A stretch of DNA of 5,814 bases, from the NCBI GenBank assembly GCA_004558595.1, contig SFCN01000085.1, positions 1 through 5,814 on the forward strand, given 5' to 3'. Within the stretch, counting starts at the first letter, position 1. Each line of letters starts with the position of its first letter. Shown piece by piece: positions 1 through 5,800 of the stretch. The stretch comes from Phascolarctobacterium sp. (GTDB lineage: Bacteria > Bacillota > Negativicutes > Acidaminococcales > Acidaminococcaceae). Position numbers and translations under genes: made by a program. The notes beneath the pieces are model-generated. The model did not search any database. It saw only the letters and a program-made list of their open reading frames with translations, and was not told where the DNA came from.

Positions 1-1014
1 GACCGCCGTTATGACTATATAGAAACTGGTTCTTTAATGGGCATTCGCAAGAATACGAAGGATATACTCATTCCCTCCGAAGAGCATCATATCCAAATGT
101 ATCCCCTAGATTTCGAGGAATTTTTATGGGCCATGGGAAATGACATGCTCATGGAGTATATCAAGCACTGTTACATAAAAAGAATGCCTATGGGCCAAGC
201 TATGCATCGTAAAGCTATGGATTTTTTTCGTCAATACATGATTGTAGGCGGAATGCCACAGGCTGTAGCTGAGTATGTAAAGACAAAGGATTTTGACAGG
301 GTAGATCGTATCAAGAGAGATATTTTAGCTCTTTATCGAGATGATATAGCCAAGCATGCGGAGGGATATCAGCTTAAGGTTCGGCAAATTTTTGATGATG
401 TGCCCGCTCAACTACAAAAACATGATAAAAAGTTTAAGCTGGCATCGCTCAAAAAAAGTGCTCGTTTCCGTGAATATGAGGATGCCTTTTTCTGGCTCAA
501 GGATTCTATGATAGCCAATATGTGTTATAACACATCAGCTCCCAGCATCGGCCTGCGTTTGAATATGCAAAGACTGACCTTAAAGTGCTACATGGGTGAT
601 ACAGGCCTTCTTATAAGCCATGCTTTTGATGAAAACGGCCTATTAAGCGAGGAAATATATAAAAAACTTCTCTTTGATAAGCTAGAGGTTAATAAAGGTA
701 TGCTTATTGAGAATATAGTGGCCCAAATGCTGGTAGCCAGTGGCCATAAACTATATTTCTATGCCAATTCATCTACAGAAGCTATCAATAGAATGGAAAT
801 CGATTTTTTAATTGCTAAGAGTAAAATTGGCAGCAGACACAATATTTCTCCCATAGAAGTAAAATCAAGTAATAGATACACCTTAAGTTCCATCAAAAAA
901 TTCATGCAACAATTCAGAGAGCAGCTTAATGAGCCTATTGTTCTTCATCCTAGTGATCTTAAGCTTGAGAATGATATTGTGTATTTGCCATTATATATGA
1001 CACCCTTGTTGTAA
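1..1014 (+). CDS. AAA_14/DUF4143 family ATPase, C-terminal part (5' partial)
   Basis: The frame is open from base 1, so the gene begins upstream of the window. The in-frame ATG at 37 is internal: it has no ribosome binding site and is preceded by YDYIETGSL, a motif typical of the end of the AAA_14 ATPase core. The 337 visible residues lack the Walker A and B motifs, which should lie upstream. MYPLDFEEF (residues 33-41) and GGMP (83-86) mark the junction to the DUF4143 region. GDTGLL (199-204), a glutamate in GMLIEN (237), EIDFL (266-270) and IEVKSS (285-290) form the C-terminal domain, whose E...D...ExK pattern resembles a PD-(D/E)XK nuclease-like fold. In this family these proteins are predicted ATP-binding proteins of unclear function, often isolated accessory genes. 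The gene is more AT-rich than the downstream operon, is separated from it by a terminator, and is probably unrelated to it. Family assignment is firm; biological role is unknown. Confidence 0.88.
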   Translation, partial: DRRYDYIETGSLMGIRKNTKDILIPSEEHHIQMYPLDFEEFLWAMGNDMLMEYIKHCYIKRMPMGQAMHRKAMDFFRQYMIVGGMPQAVAEYVKTKDFDRVDRIKRDILALYRDDIAKHAEGYQLKVRQIFDDVPAQLQKHDKKFKLASLKKSARFREYEDAFFWLKDSMIANMCYNTSAPSIGLRLNMQRLTLKCYMGDTGLLISHAFDENGLLSEEIYKKLLFDKLEVNKGMLIENIVAQMLVASGHKLYFYANSSTEAINRMEIDFLIAKSKIGSRHNISPIEVKSSNRYTLSSIKKFMQQFREQLNEPIVLHPSDLKLENDIVYLPLYMTPLL

Positions 1015-1038
1015 GACCTTATGGATGATATATTAAAA

Positions 1039-1082
1039 AAAAGCTAGCACGCTGGCTATAGCAGTCAGCGACGCTAGCTTTT
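1039..1082 (+). terminator. Intrinsic terminator after the AAA_14 gene, possibly bidirectional
   Basis: An outer 10-bp stem, AAAAGCTAGC (1039-1048) with GCTAGCTTTT (1073-1082), encloses an inner stem, CGCTGGCT (1050-1057) with AGTCAGCG (1063-1070, one G-U pair), around a 5-nt loop. A run of eight A bases (1035-1042) starts the left arm and four T bases end the right arm, so the element could stop transcription from either side. It begins 24 bases after the upstream stop codon. The T-tract is short and is followed by CGC, so strength on the + strand is uncertain. Confidence 0.75.
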
Positions 1083-1172
1083 CGCTATTACTAGGCAAAT
1101 CCTTGGTGGGGTAGACAAATCTTTAGTACATTAGAAGATTATTTATTAGACAATCTGAACATAATCATCCTA

Positions 1173-1196
1173 TTTGTTATTGCTTATAGTAACAAA
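1173..1196. promoter_or_regulatory. Inverted repeat overlapping the ilv promoter, candidate operator
   Basis: TTTGTTA (1173-1179) and TAACAAA (1190-1196) are perfect 7-bp inverted arms separated by 10 bases. Arm centres are about 17 bases apart and the dyad covers the putative -35 hexamer, where a repressor dimer would block RNA polymerase. No known operator consensus is recognised. In an AT-rich intergenic region such a dyad can occur by chance. Confidence 0.3.
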
Positions 1197-1208
1197 ATGT
1201 GCTACAAT
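1180..1208 (+). promoter_or_regulatory. Candidate sigma-70 type promoter of the ilvB operon
   Basis: TTGCTT (1180-1185) and TACAAT (1203-1208) are separated by 17 bases. The -10 matches consensus at 5 of 6 positions and the -35 at 3 of 6. Transcription would start near 1213-1216, giving a 5' leader of about 185 nt before ilvB. It is the best promoter match I found between the upstream terminator and ilvB. Confidence 0.55.
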
Positions 1209-1214
1209 GAAGAT

Positions 1215-1400
1215 GTTTCTTTACGCTCTTTTACAGGTGGCGTATACTTGTGGAAGAGACAAATATCGTACTAAAATCATACTGAGGCTACCGGAGCAGC
1301 ATTTTAGACCCTAGGAAGGCTTTGGCTTTAAAGTGGTAGAGTATGATTATTATGGGATAATTAAAGGGAATATATTTTCTAGGTTGGGAGGAGTTATCTC
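1215..1400 (+). promoter_or_regulatory. Structured 5' leader of ilvB, candidate cis-regulatory RNA
   Basis: The leader can form two long hairpins. Hairpin A pairs CTCTTTTACAGGT (1226-1238) with ACTTGTGGAAGAG (1246-1258), 13 continuous pairs including G-U, with a 7-nt loop. Hairpin B pairs AATCATACT (1275-1283) with AGTATGATT (1340-1348) and CTACC (1288-1292) with GGTAG (1335-1339), leaving a GAGG bulge at 1284-1287. An inner helix ATTTTA (1301-1306) with TAAAGT (1329-1334) is possible. The loop of B (1310-1318) can pair with 1375-1383, just before the Shine-Dalgarno run. There is no T-box TGGNACCGCG sequence and no T-tract terminator before ilvB, so control of translation initiation is more likely than transcription attenuation. 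The length and the unused space suggest regulation by an amino acid or a related signal, but the ligand and class are unknown. Confidence 0.5.
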
Positions 1401-1403
1401 TTG
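1386..1403 (+). promoter_or_regulatory. ilvB ribosome binding site with TTG start
   Basis: The strong Shine-Dalgarno run GGGAGGAG (1386-1393) ends 7 bases before TTG at 1401. The next in-frame start candidates, TTG at 1404 and ATG at 1407, are 10 and 13 bases away, so 1401 has the best spacing. It gives the MLMNGAQ N-terminus, matching the usual MxMxGA opening of IlvB proteins. Confidence 0.7.
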
Positions 1404-3089
1404 TTGATGAATGGCGCACAGGCTATCTTAGAAAGCCTGAGACGAGAAGAGGTTGACATTGTTTTTGGTTATCCTGGTGGCGCAGTATTAGATTTATATG
1501 ATGCTGTCTACCAGGCTAAATTTCCCCATATTTTGACTCGCCATGAGCAGGGCGCAGTGCATGCCGCTGATGGCTACGCTAGGGCTACGGGTAAGGTGGG
1601 TGTATGCTTCGCTACCTCCGGCCCAGGCGCGACGAATTTGATTACAGGTATTGCAACGGCTAACATGGACTCCATTCCTATGGTTTGCTTCACCGGTCAG
1701 GTGGGCAATCCCTATATCGGTAAGGATTCCTTCCAGGAGGCCGATATTGTGGGCATTACCACTCCTATTACCAAGCATAATTATTTGGTAAAAAAGGCGG
1801 AGCAGCTGCCTCGGGTTATTAAAGAGGCCTTTTTTATCGCTAGAACAGGTCGTCCCGGTCCTGTGGTAATCGATATTGCTAAGGATGTATTCTCTACGCA
1901 ATTTGAATATGAATATCCTAAATCCGTCAATCTGCGGGGCTATAGCGGCGAATTCACCGGTAATGAGGAAGAGATTGTGGCTGTAGTGCAGGCCATTAAA
2001 AATGCCAAGCGTCCTCTGTTCTTTATTGGCGGCGGCATGACCCTGTCCGGCCAAAGCAAGCTTTTCCGCGAGGTTGTTAAGATGAGCTCTATTCCGGTAA
2101 TTTGCTCTCTCATGGGCTTGGGCTGCGTTCCCTCCACCGACGAGGGCTTCCTCGGCATGGTGGGTATGCACGGCTCCTACGCAGCCAATATGGCGGTGCA
2201 GGAATGCGATTTGCTGATTACCTTGGGCGCACGCTTCGACGACCGCGTTACCGGCAAGCTCAGCGCCTTTGCTCCTAATGCTAAAATCGTGCATTTCGAG
2301 GTTGATAAAGCGGAAATCAACAAAAATGTTCCTGTGGACTATCCTGTCTTCGGCGATTTGCGTTGGTCCATGCCGATTTTCCTGAACCTGATGATTCGTT
2401 CTTTGGACGACTTTGAAGGTCATATCGCTGAATGGCGCGAGCATGTTATTGCTATGAATAAGGAGCATCCCTTTGCTTATAAACACGACGCAGCAACTAT
2501 TTTGCCCCAGCAGCTGATTGAGAAGGTGTCTGACTTGGTGGATGATGATACCATCGTGGTAACCGACGTAGGACAGCACCAAATGTGGGCTGCCCAATTT
2601 TTCAATAGCCGCAAGCCCCGTCAGTTCCTGACCTCCGGCGGTTTGGGTACCATGGGCTACGGCCTGCCCGCCGCTATGGGCGCTAAGCTGGCTAAGCCCG
2701 GCCAAAGGGTTGTAGTCTTTACCGGTGACGGCTCCATTATGATGAATATTCAGGAGCTGGCTACCATGGCTGATAATAATATTGATGTGAAGATTGTGCT
2801 GCTGCATAACAGTGTTTTGGGCATGGTTTACCAATGGCAAAAGCTGTTCTACGGTCATCGTTTCTCCAACACCATTATGGACACCAAGGTGGATTTTGTG
2901 AAGTTGGCTGAGGCTATGGGCATTAAGGGCGTAAGAATTCAAGGCCTAGAGGGCTTTGAGGCGAACCTGAAGGCTGCTTTAGAGGGTGAGGGCGCGACCT
3001 TAATCGATGTCATCCTGCCTCCTAATGAGGACGTATTGCCCATGGTTGCGCCCGGCGCGCAGCTGGATAACATGGTGTTAGGAGATTAA
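1401..3089 (+). CDS. ilvB: Acetolactate (acetohydroxyacid) synthase, large catalytic subunit
   Basis: This cytoplasmic ThDP enzyme condenses two pyruvates to 2-acetolactate, or pyruvate and 2-oxobutyrate to 2-aceto-2-hydroxybutyrate, opening valine, leucine and isoleucine synthesis. At 562 residues it is normal length. The PYR domain carries FGYPGGAVLDLYDA (22-35), the catalytic Glu49 in TRHEQGAVHAADGYAR, and the SGPGATNL loop (73-80). The middle FAD-binding domain (about 190-340) includes RFDDRVTG (278-285). The PP domain has the ThDP/magnesium motif GDGSIMMN (442-449) through Asn470, followed by GMVYQWQKLFYG with Trp479 at the site known from herbicide-sensitive homologues. His469 replaces the first Asn of the usual LLNN, but the metal-ligand Asn is kept. 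A TTG start at 1401 is supported by its ribosome binding site. ilvN begins 4 bases after the stop. No frameshift or missing catalytic residue is seen. Other ThDP enzymes such as pyruvate oxidase or glyoxylate carboligase are unlikely given the motifs and the adjacent ilvN. Confidence 0.97.
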   Translation: MLMNGAQAILESLRREEVDIVFGYPGGAVLDLYDAVYQAKFPHILTRHEQGAVHAADGYARATGKVGVCFATSGPGATNLITGIATANMDSIPMVCFTGQVGNPYIGKDSFQEADIVGITTPITKHNYLVKKAEQLPRVIKEAFFIARTGRPGPVVIDIAKDVFSTQFEYEYPKSVNLRGYSGEFTGNEEEIVAVVQAIKNAKRPLFFIGGGMTLSGQSKLFREVVKMSSIPVICSLMGLGCVPSTDEGFLGMVGMHGSYAANMAVQECDLLITLGARFDDRVTGKLSAFAPNAKIVHFEVDKAEINKNVPVDYPVFGDLRWSMPIFLNLMIRSLDDFEGHIAEWREHVIAMNKEHPFAYKHDAATILPQQLIEKVSDLVDDDTIVVTDVGQHQMWAAQFFNSRKPRQFLTSGGLGTMGYGLPAAMGAKLAKPGQRVVVFTGDGSIMMNIQELATMADNNIDVKIVLLHNSVLGMVYQWQKLFYGHRFSNTIMDTKVDFVKLAEAMGIKGVRIQGLEGFEANLKAALEGEGATLIDVILPPNEDVLPMVAPGAQLDNMVLGD

Positions 3090-3093
3090 AGCG

Positions 3094-3594
3094 ATGAAGA
3101 AATATAATTTAGCTATTTTAGTAGATAATAAGCCCGGCGTATTGACTCATGTGTCCGGTCTTATCAGCCGCCGCGCTTTCAATATTGAAAGCATTTCCGC
3201 CGGCTATACTGAAGAAACAGACGTAACCCGTATTAATATCGAGGTTTCCGTAGAGGATAAGCATGAGCTGGAGCAGGTTATTAATCAGCTCTCCAAGCTC
3301 ATCGATATCATTAAAATCGTTAATCTGGGCGAGGTCGACTCCATTGTGCGCGAGCTGGTGCTGTTAAAGGTACGTGCCAATAAAGAAACCCTGAAGGATA
3401 TTCGCAATATTGTGGATGTTTTCCGGGGTAAAATTGTGGACATTAGCCCGGAGAATGTTGTTATCGAAATTACTGGCTCCCAAGGAAAGATTGAAGCGAT
3501 TTGCGAGATGATGGCGCAATTTGAGATTATCGAAATCGCCCGCACCGGCACCATTGCTATTTCCAGAGGTCCTATTCCCGTAAAAGAAATGTAA
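3094..3594 (+). CDS. ilvN: Acetolactate synthase, small regulatory subunit
   Basis: The 166-residue protein is typical for the IlvN/IlvH regulatory subunit, which activates IlvB and confers valine feedback inhibition. The N-terminal ACT domain (about 4-75) contains NKPGVLTHVSGL (12-23) and RRAFNIESISAG (26-37). Asn12 and Gly15 fall where E. coli IlvH has its valine-contacting Asn11 and Gly14, so valine sensitivity is predicted. The C-terminal ALS_ss_C domain spans roughly 80-157 (ELVLLKV through IAISRGP). Its AGGAG ribosome binding site (3080-3084) lies inside the end of ilvB and the gap is only 4 bases, consistent with translational coupling and fixed subunit ratio. The start ATG gives MKKYNLAILVDNKPG, the usual family opening. 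Confidence 0.96.
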   Translation: MKKYNLAILVDNKPGVLTHVSGLISRRAFNIESISAGYTEETDVTRINIEVSVEDKHELEQVINQLSKLIDIIKIVNLGEVDSIVRELVLLKVRANKETLKDIRNIVDVFRGKIVDISPENVVIEITGSQGKIEAICEMMAQFEIIEIARTGTIAISRGPIPVKEM

Positions 3595-3606
3595 GAGGTC
3601 AAAAGT

Positions 3607-4641
3607 ATGAGTATGCAAATGGAATTCATCAAGGTGCTGCCTTCTCCTCAAGCCTTGATGGAGGATTATCCCATTAGCCAAGCTTCCAAAATGTTGAAGC
3701 TGCAACGTGATGAGGAAATTAAGAATATTTTCACCGGCAAGGATGACCGTTTCTTAATGGTTATCGGCCCCTGCTCCAGCGATAATGAGGATGCGGTTTT
3801 AGACTATGTACATCGCTTGGCCAAGGTACAGGAAAAGGTTAAGGATAAAATCTACATCGTGCCGCGCCTGTACACCAATAAGCCCCGTACTATCGGCGTG
3901 GGCTATAAGGGTATGCTGCACCAGCCCTCTCCCGATGGCAAGGAGGATATGCTGGGCGGTATCATCGCCATTCGCAAGATGAATGTGCGTGTCATTGAAG
4001 AAACCGGCATGACCGGCGCTGAGGAAATTCTCTATCCTGAGGTTTTCCGCTATCTATCCGACCTATTGAGCTATGCAGCAGTGGGCGCTCGCTCCAGCGA
4101 GGATCAGCTGCACCGCATGATCGCCTCTGGCGTAGGCATTCCCGTAGGCATGAAGAACCCCACCTCCGGCGACTTATCCGTTATGCTGAACAGCGTCGCT
4201 GCGGCTCAGCATGAGCAGGAATTCCTCTTCCGCGGTTGGGAAGTACGCACTAAGGGCAATGAGCTGGCTCACTCCATTCTGCGCGGCTATGTTGACCCCT
4301 ATGGCAACAGCTATCCTAACTATCACTACGAGATTCTGCGCAATGTGTATGCTATGTATGCAGAGCGCAAGCTGAAGAATCCTGCTATTATTGTGGATAC
4401 TAACCACAATAACTCCGGCAAAAAATGGGCTGAGCAGCCCCGTATCGCCAAGGATATCGTTAATTCCTGCAAGCTGAATCCAGATATCAAGAAAATAGTG
4501 AAGGGCTTGATGGTAGAGTCCTATATTGAGGATGGTTGCCAAGCCATTAGCGATGGCGTTTTCGGCAAATCCATTACCGACCCCTGCTTAGGCTGGGAAA
4601 AAACCGAGCGCATGCTGCTGGATTTGGCTGATCTGTTGTAA
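3607..4641 (+). CDS. aroG: 3-deoxy-7-phosphoheptulonate (DAHP) synthase, type I-alpha
   Basis: The enzyme joins phosphoenolpyruvate and erythrose 4-phosphate to DAHP, the first committed step of the shikimate pathway. The 344 residues align by eye along the whole AroG/AroF/AroH family. Visible active-site residues are Cys56 in IGPCS, Lys92 in NKPRT, Arg162 in GARSSE, Lys183 in GMKNPTSG, His267 in DTNHNNS, Glu304 in MVESY and Asp325 in KSITDPCLGWE, matching E. coli AroG Cys61, Lys97, Arg165, Lys186, His268, Glu302 and Asp326. It is therefore likely active. GAGG (3595-3598), 8 bases before ATG 3607, supports this start; ATG 3613 is a weaker alternative. It starts 12 bases after ilvN and is clearly co-transcribed. 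Its feedback specificity cannot be read safely from sequence, so the isozyme symbol is by family only. A gene of the aromatic pathway directly after ilvBN is less usual than ilvC. Confidence 0.95.
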   Translation: MSMQMEFIKVLPSPQALMEDYPISQASKMLKLQRDEEIKNIFTGKDDRFLMVIGPCSSDNEDAVLDYVHRLAKVQEKVKDKIYIVPRLYTNKPRTIGVGYKGMLHQPSPDGKEDMLGGIIAIRKMNVRVIEETGMTGAEEILYPEVFRYLSDLLSYAAVGARSSEDQLHRMIASGVGIPVGMKNPTSGDLSVMLNSVAAAQHEQEFLFRGWEVRTKGNELAHSILRGYVDPYGNSYPNYHYEILRNVYAMYAERKLKNPAIIVDTNHNNSGKKWAEQPRIAKDIVNSCKLNPDIKKIVKGLMVESYIEDGCQAISDGVFGKSITDPCLGWEKTERMLLDLADLL

Positions 4642-4665
4642 AAACATTAGGGAGGAAGTTTCTAA

Positions 4666-5076
4666 ATGCTTAATCAAGTTTCTTTGTTCACCGAAAATAC
4701 ACAAGGTGGTTTGTTAAAAATTACTAGTATTCTTAAAAAGGCTGATATCAATATCTACACCATGCTGGCCAACGACAGTGCTGAATATGGTATTGTACGT
4801 TTAATCGTTGACAAGGGTGATGTCGCTATTGAAGCCCTTAGAGCCGCAGGCCTGCAATGCCGTCAGGACAAGGTTATCGCCGTGGAAATGAACGATACTC
4901 CGGGCTATCTGGATGGTATCCTCGCCGCTCTCGATAACGCTAATATCGATATTTCCTACTTGTACATCTCCTTTAACCGCGAGAATGTTAAGCCCGTTGT
5001 AGTTTTCAAGACCACTGAGCCCGAGACCGCAACCTTCCTGATTGGCCGTGGCTATAAGCTGGTAGAAAAATTCTAA
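4666..5076 (+). CDS. Small tandem ACT-domain protein, putative amino acid sensor
   Basis: The 136-residue protein consists almost only of two ACT domains, about 2-66 and 70-136. Each opens with a ligand-type turn followed by a helix and a strand: ENTQGGLLKITSILKKADIN (10-29) and NDTPGYLDGILAALDNANID (76-95). There is no catalytic domain, signal peptide or membrane segment. ACT pairs usually bind amino acids and act allosterically on a partner enzyme; such stand-alone proteins are common but poorly characterised, and some are labelled acetolactate-synthase-like in databases. The GGGAGGAAG run (4650-4658) with ATG 4666 is a strong start. The gene lies 24 bases after the DAHP synthase and ends the operon. 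By analogy with ilvB-ilvN, its likeliest partner is the DAHP synthase, with an aromatic amino acid as ligand; a second regulator of acetolactate synthase is the alternative. Partner and ligand are inference. Confidence 0.88.
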   Translation: MLNQVSLFTENTQGGLLKITSILKKADINIYTMLANDSAEYGIVRLIVDKGDVAIEALRAAGLQCRQDKVIAVEMNDTPGYLDGILAALDNANIDISYLYISFNRENVKPVVVFKTTEPETATFLIGRGYKLVEKF

Positions 5077-5106
5077 GCGGACAAAAGAAATAACATGATA
5101 TTTACG

Positions 5107-5144
5107 AAGGGCCTTATGTTCCTAGATGTGGACATAGGGCCTTT
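5107..5144 (+). terminator. Intrinsic terminator of the ilvB-ilvN-aroG-ACT operon
   Basis: AAGGGCCTTATGT (5107-5119) pairs with ACATAGGGCCTTT (5132-5144) as a 13-bp stem with two G-U pairs, leaving a 12-nt loop. The T-rich tract TTTTTCTTAT follows the GGGCC of the right arm. It lies 30 bases after the ACT gene stop codon and has the classic form of a rho-independent terminator. Confidence 0.9.
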
Positions 5145-5209
5145 TTCTTATGTAAAAAAGAGAAATTTGGCAAAATGGCGGATTTACGACCCCCTGTAGC
5201 ACTTTATTT

Positions 5210-5270
5210 TTGACAAATTATGAGATAAACTGTATTTGTGAAGGTGTGCGAAAATTTAAAAACATATAAT
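5210..5270 (+). promoter_or_regulatory. Candidate promoter elements before the membrane ORF
   Basis: A perfect -35 TTGACA (5210-5215) is followed after 17 bases by TATTTG (5233-5238), a weak -10. Separately, a perfect -10 TATAAT (5265-5270) has no good -35 at 16-18 bases, as expected of an activator-dependent promoter. The second would give a 5' untranslated region of about 38 bases before ATG 5315. Which one is used cannot be decided from sequence. Transcription must restart here because a strong terminator lies just upstream. Confidence 0.45.
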
Positions 5271-5314
5271 TTGCGATGTGCTCTACATAATTGTAACAGG
5301 AAAAGAGGCTTTAT

Positions 5315-5731
5315 ATGGGAAGTTTTGATAAAAGAAACGAAATTTTTTTAGAAGCTCTAAGCAGATTTAGTAGCTTAATCCTGCTTTTTGCTTTCTATGG
5401 CTTTGTATTTCTGCTGACCGAAATTACAGTCAATATCAGAGCTGCCGAGCTTTGGGGTGAAGGCTCTGTTCTTGGCGTTTATGCTGTGGGCTTAGTTTGC
5501 ACCGGTAGTGGCTATTTAGCCTATACCTTAGCTCAACGGTGTCTTCTGAAAGAGCAGTATCGCAAGCTGATGCTATTTCTAATAAGCTTTATGGCCATGG
5601 TTGGTGTTAGTGTTTTGCTTTATACCTCTGGCAATCTAGCTATTCCTGCAGGCTGTTTAGCTCTTTTAGCCATGGGCTTTTTGGCAGCAGCTATATATTA
5701 CTATATGTCCTGCGCTTTTGCTTATGTGTGA
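5315..5731 (+). pseudogene. Four-helix membrane protein, probable truncated N-terminus of a larger protein
   Basis: The 138-residue ORF starts at ATG with AAGAGG (5303-5308) 6 bases upstream. A short polar N-terminus (MGSFDKRNE) is followed by four hydrophobic segments at about 19-39, 51-73, 84-103 and 107-129. The YRKLMLF stretch after helix 2 resembles the short basic cytoplasmic loop between helices 2 and 3 of major-facilitator-like proteins. Such proteins have 12 helices, and some LuxR-type regulators carry a similar membrane half. The reading ends abruptly right after helix 4 at TGA, followed immediately by in-frame TAA. The +1 frame stays open from 5724 to the window edge, so a frameshift is possible. 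Alternatives are a genuine small membrane protein or an insertion-disrupted gene. I do not recognise a specific family, and no substrate can be assigned. Confidence 0.5.
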
Positions 5732-5767
5732 TAAAGAAGCAATAGAAGTGCAAAAAATTTTGCCGTT

Positions 5768-5800
5768 CCTATCCGACACTTGGCCATTGTGTCGGATAGG
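5768..5800. repeat. Perfect 12-bp inverted repeat at the right edge
   Basis: CCTATCCGACAC (5768-5779) and GTGTCGGATAGG (5789-5800) are exact inverted arms around a 9-nt spacer that itself contains the palindrome TGGCCA. No T-tract follows on the + strand. On the - strand an AT-rich run containing six T bases lies about 10 bases beyond the stem, an imperfect terminator layout for a convergent gene outside the window. It could also be a mobile-element end or an interspersed palindromic repeat. Confidence 0.6.

Noticed and set aside
37..1014. ATG at 37 as the start of the AAA_14 gene
   Set aside because: The frame is open to base 1 and the residues before the ATG match the family, so the gene is 5' partial.
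1237..1314. GTG at 1237 or TTG at 1248 as small leader-peptide starts
   Set aside because: GTG 1237 has no Shine-Dalgarno sequence. TTG 1248 yields only eight codons with a single Ile and sits inside hairpin A.
1215..1400. T-box or ppGpp/PRPP (ykkC-type) riboswitch for ilvB
   Set aside because: There is no TGGNACCGCG T-box sequence, no intrinsic terminator before ilvB, and no CTAGGGTTCC-like core. The GGGATAA near 1354 alone is too little.
1407..1409. ATG at 1407 as the ilvB start
   Set aside because: It is 13 bases from the Shine-Dalgarno run, while TTG at 1401 is 7 bases away and gives the expected family N-terminus.
1494..2942. Long 482-codon open frame on the - strand opposite ilvB
   Set aside because: It lies entirely inside a confidently identified gene, its translation is rich in His, Asn and Gln with no recognisable domain, and long antisense frames are common opposite conserved GC-biased genes.
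3285..3705. Two - strand frames opposite ilvN and the start of aroG
   Set aside because: Their translations have no domain signal and they are fully overlapped by well-supported + strand genes.
4174..4542. 122-codon - strand frame opposite aroG
   Set aside because: It is the antisense shadow of catalytic regions of the DAHP synthase, and nothing in it is family-like.
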